From Diadema setosum (Eukaryota; Echinodermata; Echinoidea; Diadematoida; Diadematidae), in contig CM067066.1 of assembly GCA_033980235.1 (NCBI GenBank), forward strand, positions 33,209,180 to 33,273,179: a stretch of DNA of 64,000 nucleotides, read 5' to 3'. Below the pieces are notes generated by a model, which was not told the DNA's origin, ran no database searches, and was given only the letters and a program-made list of their open reading frames with translations. This document shows, one piece after another, positions 21,649-32,848 of this stretch. Made by a program: the position numbers and the translations under genes. How positions within the stretch are numbered: position 1 is the first letter of the stretch; each line of letters opens with the position of its first letter.

Positions 21649-23809
21649 GTAAGTGAATGGGAGATCATTTCATCGTGTCAGGTGGATTTTAATCAGCAAT
21701 CCTGTCCATCAATTTAGTCGTGTTTGTCTATTACCTGATATAACTTTTGATCTAAACATTGGTCTAACTTGCACTTGTATGTTAAGATATGTACTGTATA
21801 CGCCATACATTTTGTGGGGGTTTTAGTTTTGTGAATTTCTTAAGTCAGGTGATATTTGCAAATGTAAGAACACCCAAAAATATTGATTCTCTTCCCAACA
21901 TGAATGCAACATGCACACATACAGGTGCTGGTACAGAGTACTCAGTACGTGAACAGGGTGTGTGATGATATTGTTTTCCAATATCAGGAGTCAAGTAACC
22001 AGTCATGAAATTGTTGTGAAGTCCCAATTTTTGAAAAATTAGACTACCTAAATTTATGACGTATACAGTATGCGATAAAGTTTTGAGTTGTTTTCCTACC
22101 TGTAAATATGAAACACTTGTATCACAGACTAAGAAAAATAAAATGGTAGAACCAAATTCATAAATACCTGCTGTTGAAATGTCCTTCAGTGAACAAAGGC
22201 AACTTATAGTTTTGATCTATTGAATATTCATTAATGAATGAAGGATAAAACCATATATTAATTGTTTTGTCTTCAACGTGATGGATGGTATTCAAAATAA
22301 TACTTTAATAAATTATATTTATCTTAATATGTTAATACCTAGACAATTAAGACTCAAGGTGTCAAAAGGATTGCACTGCTTATGTGTGATTCAATCCATA
22401 ACAATATGCATTCTCTCCCGAGAGTCATCACGTTAATCCATACATCTCTTGTCAGAGTTCTATTTCATGATCTGTTCAGTCAAACTAATGTAACAGCTGT
22501 TTTATCCAACAAATAACTTTAGCTCCGTAACTGATATCAGAATTTATCACGTCATCTAGTAATGGATCTCATTACCCAAATCCAGCAGGCAGGCAGTGAG
22601 TTGAGAGATTAGAAAGGAGCAAAGGAAAGAATGGTAGGGATCTAGGGATAGGAAGATCAGAGAAAACAGTATGGAAAAAGAGAATAATGTTTCACAGTTT
22701 TCCTGTGTTTATATACCTGCTGCTAATTCAGATATCAAGTGCTCTTTTCATATCTACCGCAGACTCCCAGTAGTTTCACATTTCTCTGTGTGTAAGATCA
22801 GAATTCACATGAATGTTGTTCAGTGCTTGGTGTACTTTGCATGATTTCCCATCAGTTTAGTTCTGATGAGCCGTTTGCCTCTGGATCCAAGCTGTGTGGC
22901 TGTATTGTGAATATTCTTATGTCTGCAAGAATGACAGATACGATACTGAAGGAGAAGTACATTTAAGACTCTCTTTTTTGTGATTATGTTCCAATGATCT
23001 GGATATAGGAAAATATGTATTATATGGTGGAAATGTGCCTAACTGTGGAATTTGTGCAGATTCATGTAAGTACTGTATAACCTGATGAAAAGTTGGCCTT
23101 TTAAGTAATAGTCAGCCATCCAAAATGTAGAACTCCAAATATTGATAGAAGATGTTCTATTTGTGCTTTGAACATGCAAATCTGTTTGAAGCATGTGGCA
23201 ATCTATCTTGCATGTACATGGTCAGCCTGTGGTAGCATTTCATGATGTTTTAGCTGGTATTCAGTACAGCCTTATCAGCAAGAAAGTAGGAGCATTTGAT
23301 CTGGGTATAGAAAGATCAATATCACAGTGAAGCCATGATAAAAGCAAAACTGAGCCAGATAATCTTTTCTGTATAGTTCCTCATAAATTCATGCATGGAA
23401 GACCAAAATAATGCAGTATAACAGTACAGTTGATAAAGGGCTTTTAAGAGCTCTATTGTCTCTTCTTTTATCAATTTTCATTGAATATCTTTGGTATGTG
23501 CATTTTTTTTTACCTGTCTTACCCTTTGCTGCATATATTCAGCTACAAATCGTACAATATTATAGAAAACAAATACACTGGGTATGCTGTGGAGGTGTTG
23601 TTTTTGTGAAATTCTTTTTGCAGCAAGGTGATTGGTATCTTTTCTGGCTTTTTTTTTTGAAGCTCAGGGTGACTGCCATCTAGGCTTTCATGAGATGATA
23701 TGTGGTTGTACTTTAGAGTGCTCTACTCTTTTCCAATTCGCCCCCCACTCCAAAACCCCACTCTCCCCCCACCTTCCCCCCCCCCCCCACACACACACAC
23801 CTTTCACAG
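21649..23809 (+). other. Intron 2 (2.2 kb)
   Basis: It is bounded by GTAAGT and an acceptor after a mixed C/CA tract (CACACCTTTCACAG). It contains an inverted-repeat element (21792-22070) and otherwise unremarkable AT-rich sequence. No further exon is supported. Confidence 0.85.
21792..22070. repeat. Inverted-repeat element with TACTGTATACG termini
   Basis: The left end TACTGTATACGCCATA and right end TATGACGTATACAGTA are inverted complements with one mismatch. The interior has no coding potential. It resembles the small elements at 42994-43207 in size and type, and may be a non-autonomous DNA transposon. Confidence 0.6.
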
Positions 23810-23953
23810 GCAATCCGCTATGCCTGTGGAGACAGACGAGACTCTGTGGCCAATGTTGGGGAGGACGTCTTCAATGCCAGCGTCGTCACGACGACAGGAA
23901 GCGTCAAGTCCCAGCAGGAGAACATCAATACGATGCTCAAGGGCTACTATGAG
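23810..23953 (+). CDS. PH-domain adaptor-like protein, exon 3
   Basis: A 144-bp phase 0/0 exon, from acceptor TTTCACAG (ending 23809) to donor GAG|GTACGT. It encodes residues 345-392. AIRYACG completes the C-terminal PH helix begun by DEWFK in exon 2. An acidic linker and then a Gln/Asn-rich stretch (SVKSQQENINTMLKGYYE) follow and begin a helical segment. Confidence 0.87.
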
Positions 23954-25513
23954 GTACGTATCCCCCACGTTCAACTTGAATGGAAAGCAGCCATTACCAT
24001 TATACTGCAGCAACTGCAGTCTCACAAAAGATAAATGTTTTGGAATTAAATTTATTTGAATGGGTTTATTTATTATCAAACTTTGCAGCCCAATGGCTGA
24101 AATGTATCTGATTTACAATGATAAAAGTACAAAGAGAGAACATATACTACACAAAAAGAATGAAGTATTTGATCAATATTTCAGCAAACACAAAGAGTGG
24201 TGTTTCCATCTTGATCCAAAGAAATAAAGTTGCTCTTTTAATATCAGGTAATCTATTGACCTGTTAGATATAAGCAACTGAATGACATTTAATTCAGTTT
24301 AAATGCCATATGTGAATTGGTGCCATAATGCCATAAAACATAGTGCTATGGAGTGAAGTTCACTTCAGAAACACATTGGACAATATTAAAACATTTTCTT
24401 AAGAATCAGAATGGTAGCGCATGATATCTTAGCAGCTGTACAGAGTTCAGGAATAGCACGTGGTACATCTACTGTGCCCCAAATTTCAGTGGGATTAGCG
24501 TTTCATTACATCCAAATAGACAGCAGTCATATGCAGGTGCAGAAAAGCTGGCCTCGTCTGTCAGGAAGCTGGAAAGTGACTTTAAGGATGACAGAGTGGA
24601 GGGGAGGGATTAAGAAACAAAAAACACATATGAAGGATTGTGGTACTCCTGATGCAGTCACAAGTTTATCCAAATATATCTCCATGTCTTAGTGCACTTT
24701 TTGGAATTTGCTGGGGAAAAAAACAAAGAAAATATGGCTCTTTTCATCTTGTAGAATTATGTGAAGGAAGAAGTCAGAGTGATTGTTGTTAAATTATGAT
24801 GAAATGATAGGACTAAAATATAATGCAGTATACAAATGTTAACAGTTGAATTTAAAATGAAGTAGTTTTCAGAGACAAGAAAGGGTCATACAAGTCTTTT
24901 GTACTCATATTCCATAGGAAGGACAATGTCTCTTGGCCACAGCCTTGTGGTGGTTGACACAGTCTACTTCATATCTTGTGTTGCAAATAAAGATGGCTGA
25001 TGACCTCTTTATCAATTCGTTCATTGTTTTTCCTCACCAAAACTTTGCTTTGGCTTGAATAGACAGAGCTGACTGTGAAATGTGAAACTAAGATAGTCTT
25101 CATGAGTGTAAACTACTATTCTCATACAATGTTAAGTACTTTAATGTCACATTTCTAAGCAGCAGACATTTTTCACATAGAACAAATATTGCATGCACCT
25201 GTCTGTAGGTTTTGACAGGTTTCTGAAAGATCCCATCACATGCTAGCTTGAAGTTGATTGGCTTTGGGACTTTTTTTTCCCCCTGCCACTCTTTAGCAGA
25301 AAGCATATTAGGATGCTGGGAGGTTTTCAGAGATAACACACTTGCGTTCATTGGAATGACTGCTTTCAAGATAGGCGCCCAGCCGGAATGCCTCCTTGAT
25401 GGACAAGGGGTGAAAGGTTCTGCTTCAGTCAGGAAGAGGGGTGGGATATGAAAGCCAGGAGATGGGAGGAAGGGAGGGGGCCACATCCCCCCTACCTTTC
25501 CCCCCTCTCGTGT

Positions 25514-25527
25514 GTTACCATAGCAAC
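25514..25527 (+). promoter_or_regulatory. RFX X-box-like palindrome
   Basis: GTTACCATAGCAAC matches the full RFX X-box consensus (GTNRCC, 0-3 nt, RGYAAC) in both half sites. It lies in a less AT-rich stretch containing GTTCGTGCTC. Whether it is bound is unknown; it could mark an intronic enhancer. Confidence 0.4.
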
Positions 25528-27497
25528 TAAAAAGAGAAGTTGCTGACCAGGCTGTAGTGCACTTTTCGTTCGTGCTCTGTGCTAGTTTCGATAGTGAAAG
25601 CGATCAAGAGATTAGAGAACTCAGACTGCATCCTCATATCATCATCTCTTCATCCCTGAAGGACGCATATCATTTGAACTGAATTTGATTTGATTTTGAT
25701 TTGATTTGATTTGACTCCATCCCAGTCAACAGAGAATGATTGCGTACCATGATATAGATTTGAGATTCAATTCTATAATCGATCGTTAATAAATTCTTGA
25801 TTAGTGATCAGTAAGTCATCATTGTATCAGAATACAGTCATTCACTTATCTTGAACTTGAGAAATCAATGAACCACATTGAAATTGGTGCAGTGCAGTCT
25901 TAATTCTGCATTAGGAGAGAACCTCCAGAACAATATTACCATCAACATCCTTGTAATATCCCTGTTTGATTCTTTTGTGTGAATGCATTCTAAGCACTCA
26001 GAATCTCTCAGCAAAATAAGCTATAGGAAAAAAAACCTGCTTTGCTTAAATGCATTCTGAATGATTCTTACCGTAATGAGTCTTTCAGTTAACATTAAAT
26101 ATGCAGAGATAGTCTAACATCAAAATAGTTTCTGATTGGAATAACATGATTTTTGTTCAGGAGGGAATCTTACATGGGAGACTCTTCCCTCATATGGTCT
26201 CGTAAGTTTTGAGTTTAGATCTGTCAATTCCATCAACATGACACAAAGTAAAAGAGTTGAGTGGAGGTGAGATGGTCTCATCTGTAAATGAGTGGAAATC
26301 GTGCGAAATCAGACTTACTGTTAGCTCTGGAAAAAGAGGGAATTTTCGGTACATACGACGTGGCTGATAGGGAAGTAGATGACTAAGCTGGGGAGCACAC
26401 AATCTCCTGGCTACGATTAGCAGAGCTTTCATCCTAGCCCCGGATATAGCTGCCAATTAAATTGAAGCGTTACTTAGCACTTGCGTCAATTTAGCACGGC
26501 ATGGATATCGCATGGATGAAAATTTGTACCTCAAATTGGTTTAATTCCTGAAATTCTGTCGCTCTTCTTTCTTCCCCCCCCCCATTTTTTTTTTCTTTTT
26601 AAGCATCGTATTTCTGCAAATGTCATGAAGTGGTGGCTGCTCAATTCTTATCATCATTGCACCTATCGAGGATGAAATTCTATTAGGCACGATTGATTGA
26701 CTAGCCTACATCGTCCAACTGAATGTAAGATGCCAATCATTTCATTCTAATAAGGAATGATTTGCAGTGACGCCTGACTTTCTATTAATTTTTTGTCTAC
26801 TAGTCTACTTTGAAGTCTGAGAAGTGAATCTAATATTGTAGGGAATGTAATCAAGTTACTGGTGGAGAAAATTTGCACTTATTCAGGGTAATACAAATTG
26901 CTGTAATGTTTGTCACAAGGACTGTAGTCGTGATTTTAAACTTTATGTGACCTTTCAACATTAGAGCTGAGAAAAAAAGGCAAATGAGGTGATCATTGAG
27001 GTTAGATAGGAACTTACAAAGTAGTTTGAGTTCAAAAATCTAAAGTTTGATATCTGAACTATCTCCATTCCAGGCTTGATTGTTATAAACTATTTCACTT
27101 TCAGATATTTCTGAGGCATGTCAGTATAAATGTTTTTATTTGTAAAATACTGTAAAAGTGGATATTTTTGTGTGAGTAATTTTTTTTTTATTGCGCTTGG
27201 CTGGGTAAGATGAATCCCCCATGTTTTTAATTCTGCAGAAGCAAGACATTCATTAGTAGAACATATGACATCCAAAAATATTCATGTGTTCCCTGGTGGG
27301 AGTCCCATGGCAGCAATGGTTGTTTCCGTAGGCAAGACAGTTTATCCAACCACACTATGGATGTGTTTTTTTTTTATGATTCCAGCATTTTCATATTCAA
27401 ACCACAATCTTGAGCAGATATAAAAATATAGTCAAGTTATGAAGGATCAGGTTTGCTTTTATATATTTGATGCCACATCACATAACTTGGTACCACT

Positions 27498-27544
27498 TCA
27501 TTTCATTTCATTTCATTTCATTTCATTTCATTTTATTTCATTTC
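27498..27544. repeat. (CATTT)n array
   Basis: About nine units of CATTT with one TTTTA variant near the 3' end. Confidence 0.95.
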
Positions 27545-28228
27545 CGACGAAAGTATACAATATGATAATTGCATATAAACAAAATAAGGTACAATGTGAC
27601 TTTTGCATATTCAAATGAGATTTGAATGTCATTTTCTGCTATGGCAATCACTTTTCTGATTCAGTGCTAAGATGGACTTTACTTGTGTCCCAGGGAGTAG
27701 TAATCAATTTTGTACCAATCTGCACTTCATCAATTTTGTTTTGGTCTGAATTTCATCATAAAGCCGAGAAGTATGGTTTCAGGATATCACGATCAGGATA
27801 TGAACAGGGCAAAGTTGAGCTCAAATGTTCTGAAACCATCTTTTTAGGTTTAATGCCATTTTTGTTTCATTCTGCATTATCTTCACAACATTCATGTAAA
27901 AGAACAGAAATCTCCTGAGATTGTTTCACTTTTTATATATCCTTCAAGGAACTTGTCAAAAATCATGCCAGTATCCATCTGCCTTCCACAAGACTAATCA
28001 TACTCCACATCTTGAGTACAATACTGTTTTTCCCAATTTACGGATGGTGATTCACAATCAGAAGAATTGGGTATTTTGGTACAGGGATGCTTATGGGGGG
28101 GTAAAGACATGGACACAAGGATGTATTCCACATAGGGCAAGGTCAGAATACTAAATCAGATCCATGTATGGAGGCTACTGTACTCATCAACCCCTACATT
28201 GATATTTCATGTAGTTTGTAGCCTTTAA

Positions 28229-28588
28229 AGGGATAGTACAGTATTGGTGGAGATGAGGATTGGGCTTTTAACTTTTTGCGAGGTACCAAGAAACCACTTA
28301 TAAAATAGTACAGAGCATGTCATTCTAAGAGGAATTCAAAGAGTATTTGATGAAAATCAGTTTTGTAATGGCTGAGACATCCAAAAACAAAGTAAAACAA
28401 AGCGATCGTATATTAGGATTGCTCTGTTTTGGATATCTCAGCCATTTCAAAACCAATTTTCATCAAATAAATGTTGAATTCCTCTTGGAATTAGATGCTC
28501 TTTCACATTTCATAAGGGGTTTCTCATTATCTCAACAAATAATGTTAGAAACATGAAGTTAGGTCTCAACCAAAACTATACAATCCCT
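28229..28588. mobile_element. 360-bp foldback MITE flanked by TTAA
   Basis: The left end AGGGATAGTACAGT and right end ACTATACAATCCCT are inverted. The arms stay complementary inward, including TTTGATGAAAATCAGTTTTG and CAAAACCAATTTTCATCAAA. TTAA lies immediately outside both ends (28225-28228 and 28589-28592), suggesting a piggyBac-type target site. It has the same terminal AGGGA as the element at 1258-1815 but a different interior. Confidence 0.82.
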
Positions 28589-28681
28589 TTAACCCGTTGA
28601 GGACGAGTCCCGAGTATACTCGGGCAGGTGTCTATGGGAAATGCGTGTTGTAGCAAAATCAGTCCTTCCTCAAAGGGTTAA
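28589..28681. mobile_element. Tiny palindromic element, TTAACCC..GGGTTAA, copy 1
   Basis: A 93-bp unit begins TTAACCCGTTGAGGA and ends TCCTCAAAGGGTTAA as an inverted pair. The interior contains a perfect 16-bp palindrome CCCGAGTATACTCGGG. A second copy at 32411-32509 shares a 62-nt identical core. It shares its left TTAA with the preceding MITE. Confidence 0.75.
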
Positions 28682-28686
28682 GGATA

Positions 28687-28701
28687 TATATAATATATAT
28701 G

Positions 28702-28764
<63 letters not shown>
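28687..28764. repeat. (TA)n microsatellite
   Basis: A TA run of about 75 bp with a few GTATG interruptions at its left end. Confidence 0.95.
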
Positions 28765-28766
<2 letters not shown>

Positions 28767-29307
28767 GATCAATGGAACATGTGAGAGGGGCAGATAGAAG
28801 GAAGGGGAGAGGGAAAGGGAGGGAGAGGGGAAAAATCTGGCTGATTGCTAATTGCAATCATTGAGAGGAAATTTTAGAAGAGTGCAAAGGGCTTTTGAGT
28901 AATCTGTAATTGTGCCCAAGTTCAGACAGTGCAGCTGTTCAGCTCCCATTGTTACTATGATCCCAACTCAAAATATTGGAATTACAGTCTGCAGAGGTTC
29001 AACTTGGCAACAAGCCTACAATGAGAACATTCAGCATTCCGTATTATGGGGAAACTGTTGTTTTAATGTCTTTTTTAAAAGAGTTTTTGATTTGTTAATT
29101 CCACTGTATCTAGTATCAGACAATCATTTAGGGGAATGTTGTACTGTTTGATTGTGATTCAAGTTTGAATTCATTTGATTTACATGACCACTTAATGAGA
29201 ATTGCATGCTTAAAAGCAAGTGATATCCACAGGACTCAAGGATATGAGTCCATACCGAAGTATAAGGTAATGAGAATAATGTTCCTTGCCTGTGGGGGTA
29301 CAATTGT

Positions 29308-29559
29308 AAGAGTTTGATTGCAAAATGGGTTAAGTGCCGTTTTCAAGAATTTCAAAGTAAGTCCATCATCATTGAAACACAACCATTCCAATATCAGCTC
29401 ACATGTTACATGAACAGGAATATTCTTGAAGTTATGATTAAGAATATCCCACATTTCCGTATTATTTTCTGTGTTTTGTTTTTTTTTTCAAGCAGTTTCA
29501 ATCGCAAATATCTCACATTAACAAGAATGGAGTTTACTCATTTTGTGATTAAACTCTTG
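29308..29559. mobile_element. GAAGAGTTTG foldback family, copy 2
   Basis: It begins AAGAGTTTGATTGCAAAATG and ends TTTTGTGATTAAACTCTT, an inverted pair. It shares the internal phrase CTTGAAGTTATGATTAAGAA and GCAAATATCTCA with copy 1 (2437-2700). Confidence 0.75.
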
Positions 29560-29649
29560 AGTTGCTCCTGCTAGGGTACTTGGACTAGGCACCTCCTGAT
29601 CAATGTAGTCCAAGGTTCTTATTAGATGAGTCACAGTTAGTGCTGTTCT

Positions 29650-30070
29650 TGTTGCAAAAATTTCAAAATTTGGGTCGCGATCAGGGTCGCTTGTTTTTGA
29701 TGCAGTGCTATGTTTTTATTATAAAATATTTTGAACTTTTTGAGTCATGACTATTTGCAAAGAGCTGATATGTGCATGTTATGAATAGTATGCTTACTAA
29801 TCTACATCACAAGGCCAATTCAATATTGAATATATGAATATATACTGCAGCGCACCACAGCTGGTAAAAATATCAAGGAGCGACACGGGCGATGCATTGT
29901 GGGATATAAAATTTTGAATTTTTTTGCAGTCATTACTGCACAACTTTTTGCAAAAAATCATGCAAAGTATTGCAGTTTGGATGGTGACCTTAATCTTGCA
30001 AAATAACACATTATTTCTTGTCTCACTGTAAAAATTTCAATATTTGGGTCGTGATCCTGATTGAGACCTG
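29650..30070. repeat. Duplicated phrase AAATTTGGGTCGYGATC
   Basis: A phrase GCAAAAATTTCAAAATTTGG followed by GTCGCGATCAGGG at about 29655 recurs as GTAAAAATTTCAATATTTGG and GTCGTGATCCTG at about 30025. The intervening DNA contains no gene. This may be one dispersed element with related ends or two copies of a short one. Confidence 0.5.
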
Positions 30071-30957
30071 ACATAACATCTTATTTTGAGTGCATTGAGA
30101 ACAGTAGGCCCCCTACCAGTCACAGCTCCACAACTTCACTTCTTGTTATAATATATAGTAATGTCATCTAAAATTTGCCACTATGACAAGTTGCTGTCTT
30201 GTTATAAACCGAGTGCAGGATTCAATTTCTGTTTCCGCAAACTACATGGTGTGAATTTCCGTGCTAATTGTCAGAACATCATCCATCCTGTGAAAGGTTG
30301 AAGGATGTAGATGTAGAATGTGAGCACCATGTATACCGAGGGAGAGAGGACGGAGGGGGGATGACTTCAGAAAAACCCAGTGAGCAGAGTATGTAGTAAT
30401 GAGACGGATCATAAGGAGCACGAGGATTCGGGAAAGGGAAGCCGGGGGATAACAGGTGCAGGATGTCACCAATAGCTGTCTCTGTTTCTCTCCGATCGAT
30501 GTGAGCGAGAAGGAGGGGGAGGCGGCCTGAGAATGAGTGTCACTTCCTGCTCTTCTCGTCCCTTTAACCCAACGATTCTCAGAACCCTCCTTTTTTCTCT
30601 TGTTCAGTACTGTATCTATTAATTATAATTGTTGCTATTCATATGTTAGTGTGTCATATGGCAGAACAATAATTTCACTTTCATTTGAGCCCTTGTTGAT
30701 TATAATTCATTGTTTGTTTTGGTCGCAGAATTGTTTGTTTTGGTGCATGAATGGAATGAATGAATGAATGAGAATTTTCAGCAGCCTCTTACATAGTTGC
30801 AGAATACAAAACAGATTCTGAAATTGGCATCACATTTTAGAAGAGTAAAGTTCTTGTTTCCCTCTCAAATTTGCATTTCTTTAGGTTTCTTTCTGATTTT
30901 GTGCCGTTTGAAGAAATCCAACTAGTTGCATAGATTTTCTCCTCTGTGATATCATAT

Positions 30958-31260
30958 GTTGAGATCTAGAGGGCCATTGTGGCAGATTTGGGGATATTGA
31001 GTTATTGGTATCACATTGTAGAGCTTGATCTCCTCTACATTATGGTTCCAATTTTTTAATCGTTTTAATTTTCAGTAAAATGCTGAAAATAAAAGCCACA
31101 AGGGTGCTGTTTTACCTGATTCAATGGAACATTGCTTATGAATATACCCACTACTGATTAAATAAACTTTTTATTACATGAAAAATGTTTTGTTTCATTT
31201 TCATTTACACTCAAATCTGAGAATGCAATAGCACCCTCTGGTTCTCAGCCAATGATTTAT
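30958..31260 (+). repeat. Dispersed repeat B, copy 1
   Basis: It aligns in the same orientation with about 62340-62620. Shared landmarks are GATATTGAG..ATTG, GTAGAGCT(T/C)(G/A)ATCTCC, AAAACCAC or AAAGCCAC, and CTTATTACTTCATGAAAA-like text. No open frame is shared, so it is a transposon relic rather than an exon. Confidence 0.65.
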
Positions 31261-32410
31261 ATGCAGTAAAATTCAGAGTTGCCAATTTAGTGATGACAGA
31301 ATGACCATGTCTGCAGCAGGATTTACCCAGGATTAAATGGGTTAGCCTCCATTGCTTCCAAAGTCGGACTTCAGACCACTACACCCAACTGGAGAGCATT
31401 TCCTAACTGCACACATTGTGCCCATGCAGTCCCACCTCTGCATATGGCATAGCATGATATTTTAAGGTGGGATGGCAAACAAATTGTGTAAAGAAGAGTT
31501 TTAATGCAGCATGATAGTGTTAGTAACAGAAAGTTTATTTTGGAGAGAATCTTCTGTTATCTGCCAATGCTTGGTTGTGTAGGCTTGAATATCATAATTA
31601 TGTCCACAGCTGGTGGAAAAAAAAAAATCATATATTTTGCTGAAGACTGTACTGAAACTGAAAACTGATAATGTTGAATTCAAGTTGCAAACCCAAGATT
31701 CATGGATCTTTTTCACCATGCAATGGCCCAGTTGCATAAAAATCTGTACTTTTATTCAGGCATACAAATAAAATTGAAGTCATATCTGCTGAATTCTGGT
31801 CAATTGCAAAAAAAAAAACAACAACAACAAACAAACAAACAAAGAAAACAAAACAAAATGAAAGTTTACTTTATTGTAAGGTTGCTGTTTTTTCTTTTGA
31901 AATTTGTGTTTTTAATGTTGGGGGCCATAGCAAAAGTGTAAATGTTCAAGGAGCTCTTAGTATATACATTTCTGTTACTCTCTAATGTAACTTCAATGGA
32001 ATATAAAGTTAATGTGTGAACACAATTTTTTTAATATATTACTAACTACAAATGAGTGCCATAAAGAATCCAAACATTCCACTTTACAAATAACTGTGGC
32101 ATTTTCTTTTTTAGAGTGTGCGTGCGTGTGATCTTAAAACTACTCAGTTTTTGATGAATGAAACGATGCTCGTATTCATGCTGATTTTAAAGACATCCAG
32201 CTAATTGTTACTTTGTGTTATCTGTAGATTGAGGCACATCCTAATTTTTACATCCAGCTGAGCTCTTAACATTTATTAATAAATGAGGACCAAAAAAGTT
32301 TTCTGAACAGTATTAGCAGTTGCTAGAGTTCAGGAAGTAGAAGTATTTTTGTTACATGCTATTTTAATAGGATTAACCCACTCTTTTCTTTGAAACGAAT
32401 AGGGAGCTCA

Positions 32411-32509
32411 TTAACACATTGATCATGAGGACGAGTCCCGAGTATACTCGGGCAGGTGTCTATGGGAAATGCGTGTTGTAGCAAAATCGGCCCATCCTAA
32501 ACAGGTTAA
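32411..32509. mobile_element. Tiny palindromic element, copy 2
   Basis: It begins TTAACACATTGAT and ends CCTAAACAGGTTAA. From GAGGACGAGTCCCGAG through GTTGTAGCAAAATC its 62-nt core is identical to the copy at 28589-28681, including the palindrome CCCGAGTATACTCGGG. Only the flanking ends differ. Confidence 0.75.
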
Positions 32510-32711
32510 CTGGTGCTTTATGTCAAATATTCTGTGACATAGACATGAAGATATATTTATACTCTTCATTTCAAGCAGAACAGTGGTCGCAGGAAAAAAA
32601 AAAAGATCCTCAATGCACACTAATTCTGAAGCTCTAGTATCCATCTTTCAGACAAGTCACCTGTGACTTTCATTAGCTTTGATATCTTGTTTTTTGTTTC
32701 TATCTATACAG

Positions 32712-32848
32712 GAGCTGGAGGCCCTGAATTCAGTAGTTGGTGTCATGGACATGAAGGGTGAGGCCAAGAAGACAGCAATGAGGTTACAACAAATCATCAA
32801 ACACCTGGAGAGCTTCATCACAGACTACAAACCACCTCCAGAAGAAAG
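32712..32848 (+). CDS. PH-domain adaptor-like protein, exon 4 (helical region)
   Basis: A 137-bp exon, from TCTATACAG (ending 32711) to donor AAAG|GTAAAG. It starts in phase 0 and ends two bases into a codon. Residues 393-437 (ELEALNSVVGVMDMKGEAKK and onward to IIKHLESFITDYKPPPEE) look like two amphipathic helices after the PH domain. CERT, FAPP and OSBP proteins also have a helical segment after a PH domain, but none of their lipid-transfer domains is seen here. Codon use and phase agree with the neighbouring exons. Confidence 0.87.

Larger units (their letters stand above)
23954..32711 (+). other. Intron 3 (8.8 kb)
   Basis: It is bounded by GTACGT and TCTATACAG. It contains an X-box-like site, a CATTT array, a TTAA-flanked foldback MITE directly joined to a tiny TTAACCC..GGGTTAA element, a TA microsatellite, one GAAGAGTTTG family copy, a dispersed repeat at 30958-31260 and a second TTAAC..GGTTAA element. 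No coding exon is supported. Confidence 0.8.

Noticed and set aside
28600..28640. Possible hammerhead ribozyme in the tiny palindromic element (GACGAGTCCCGAG resembles a CTGATGAG core)
   Set aside because: The CTGATGA and GAAAC core motifs are not both present, so the ribozyme idea is not supported.
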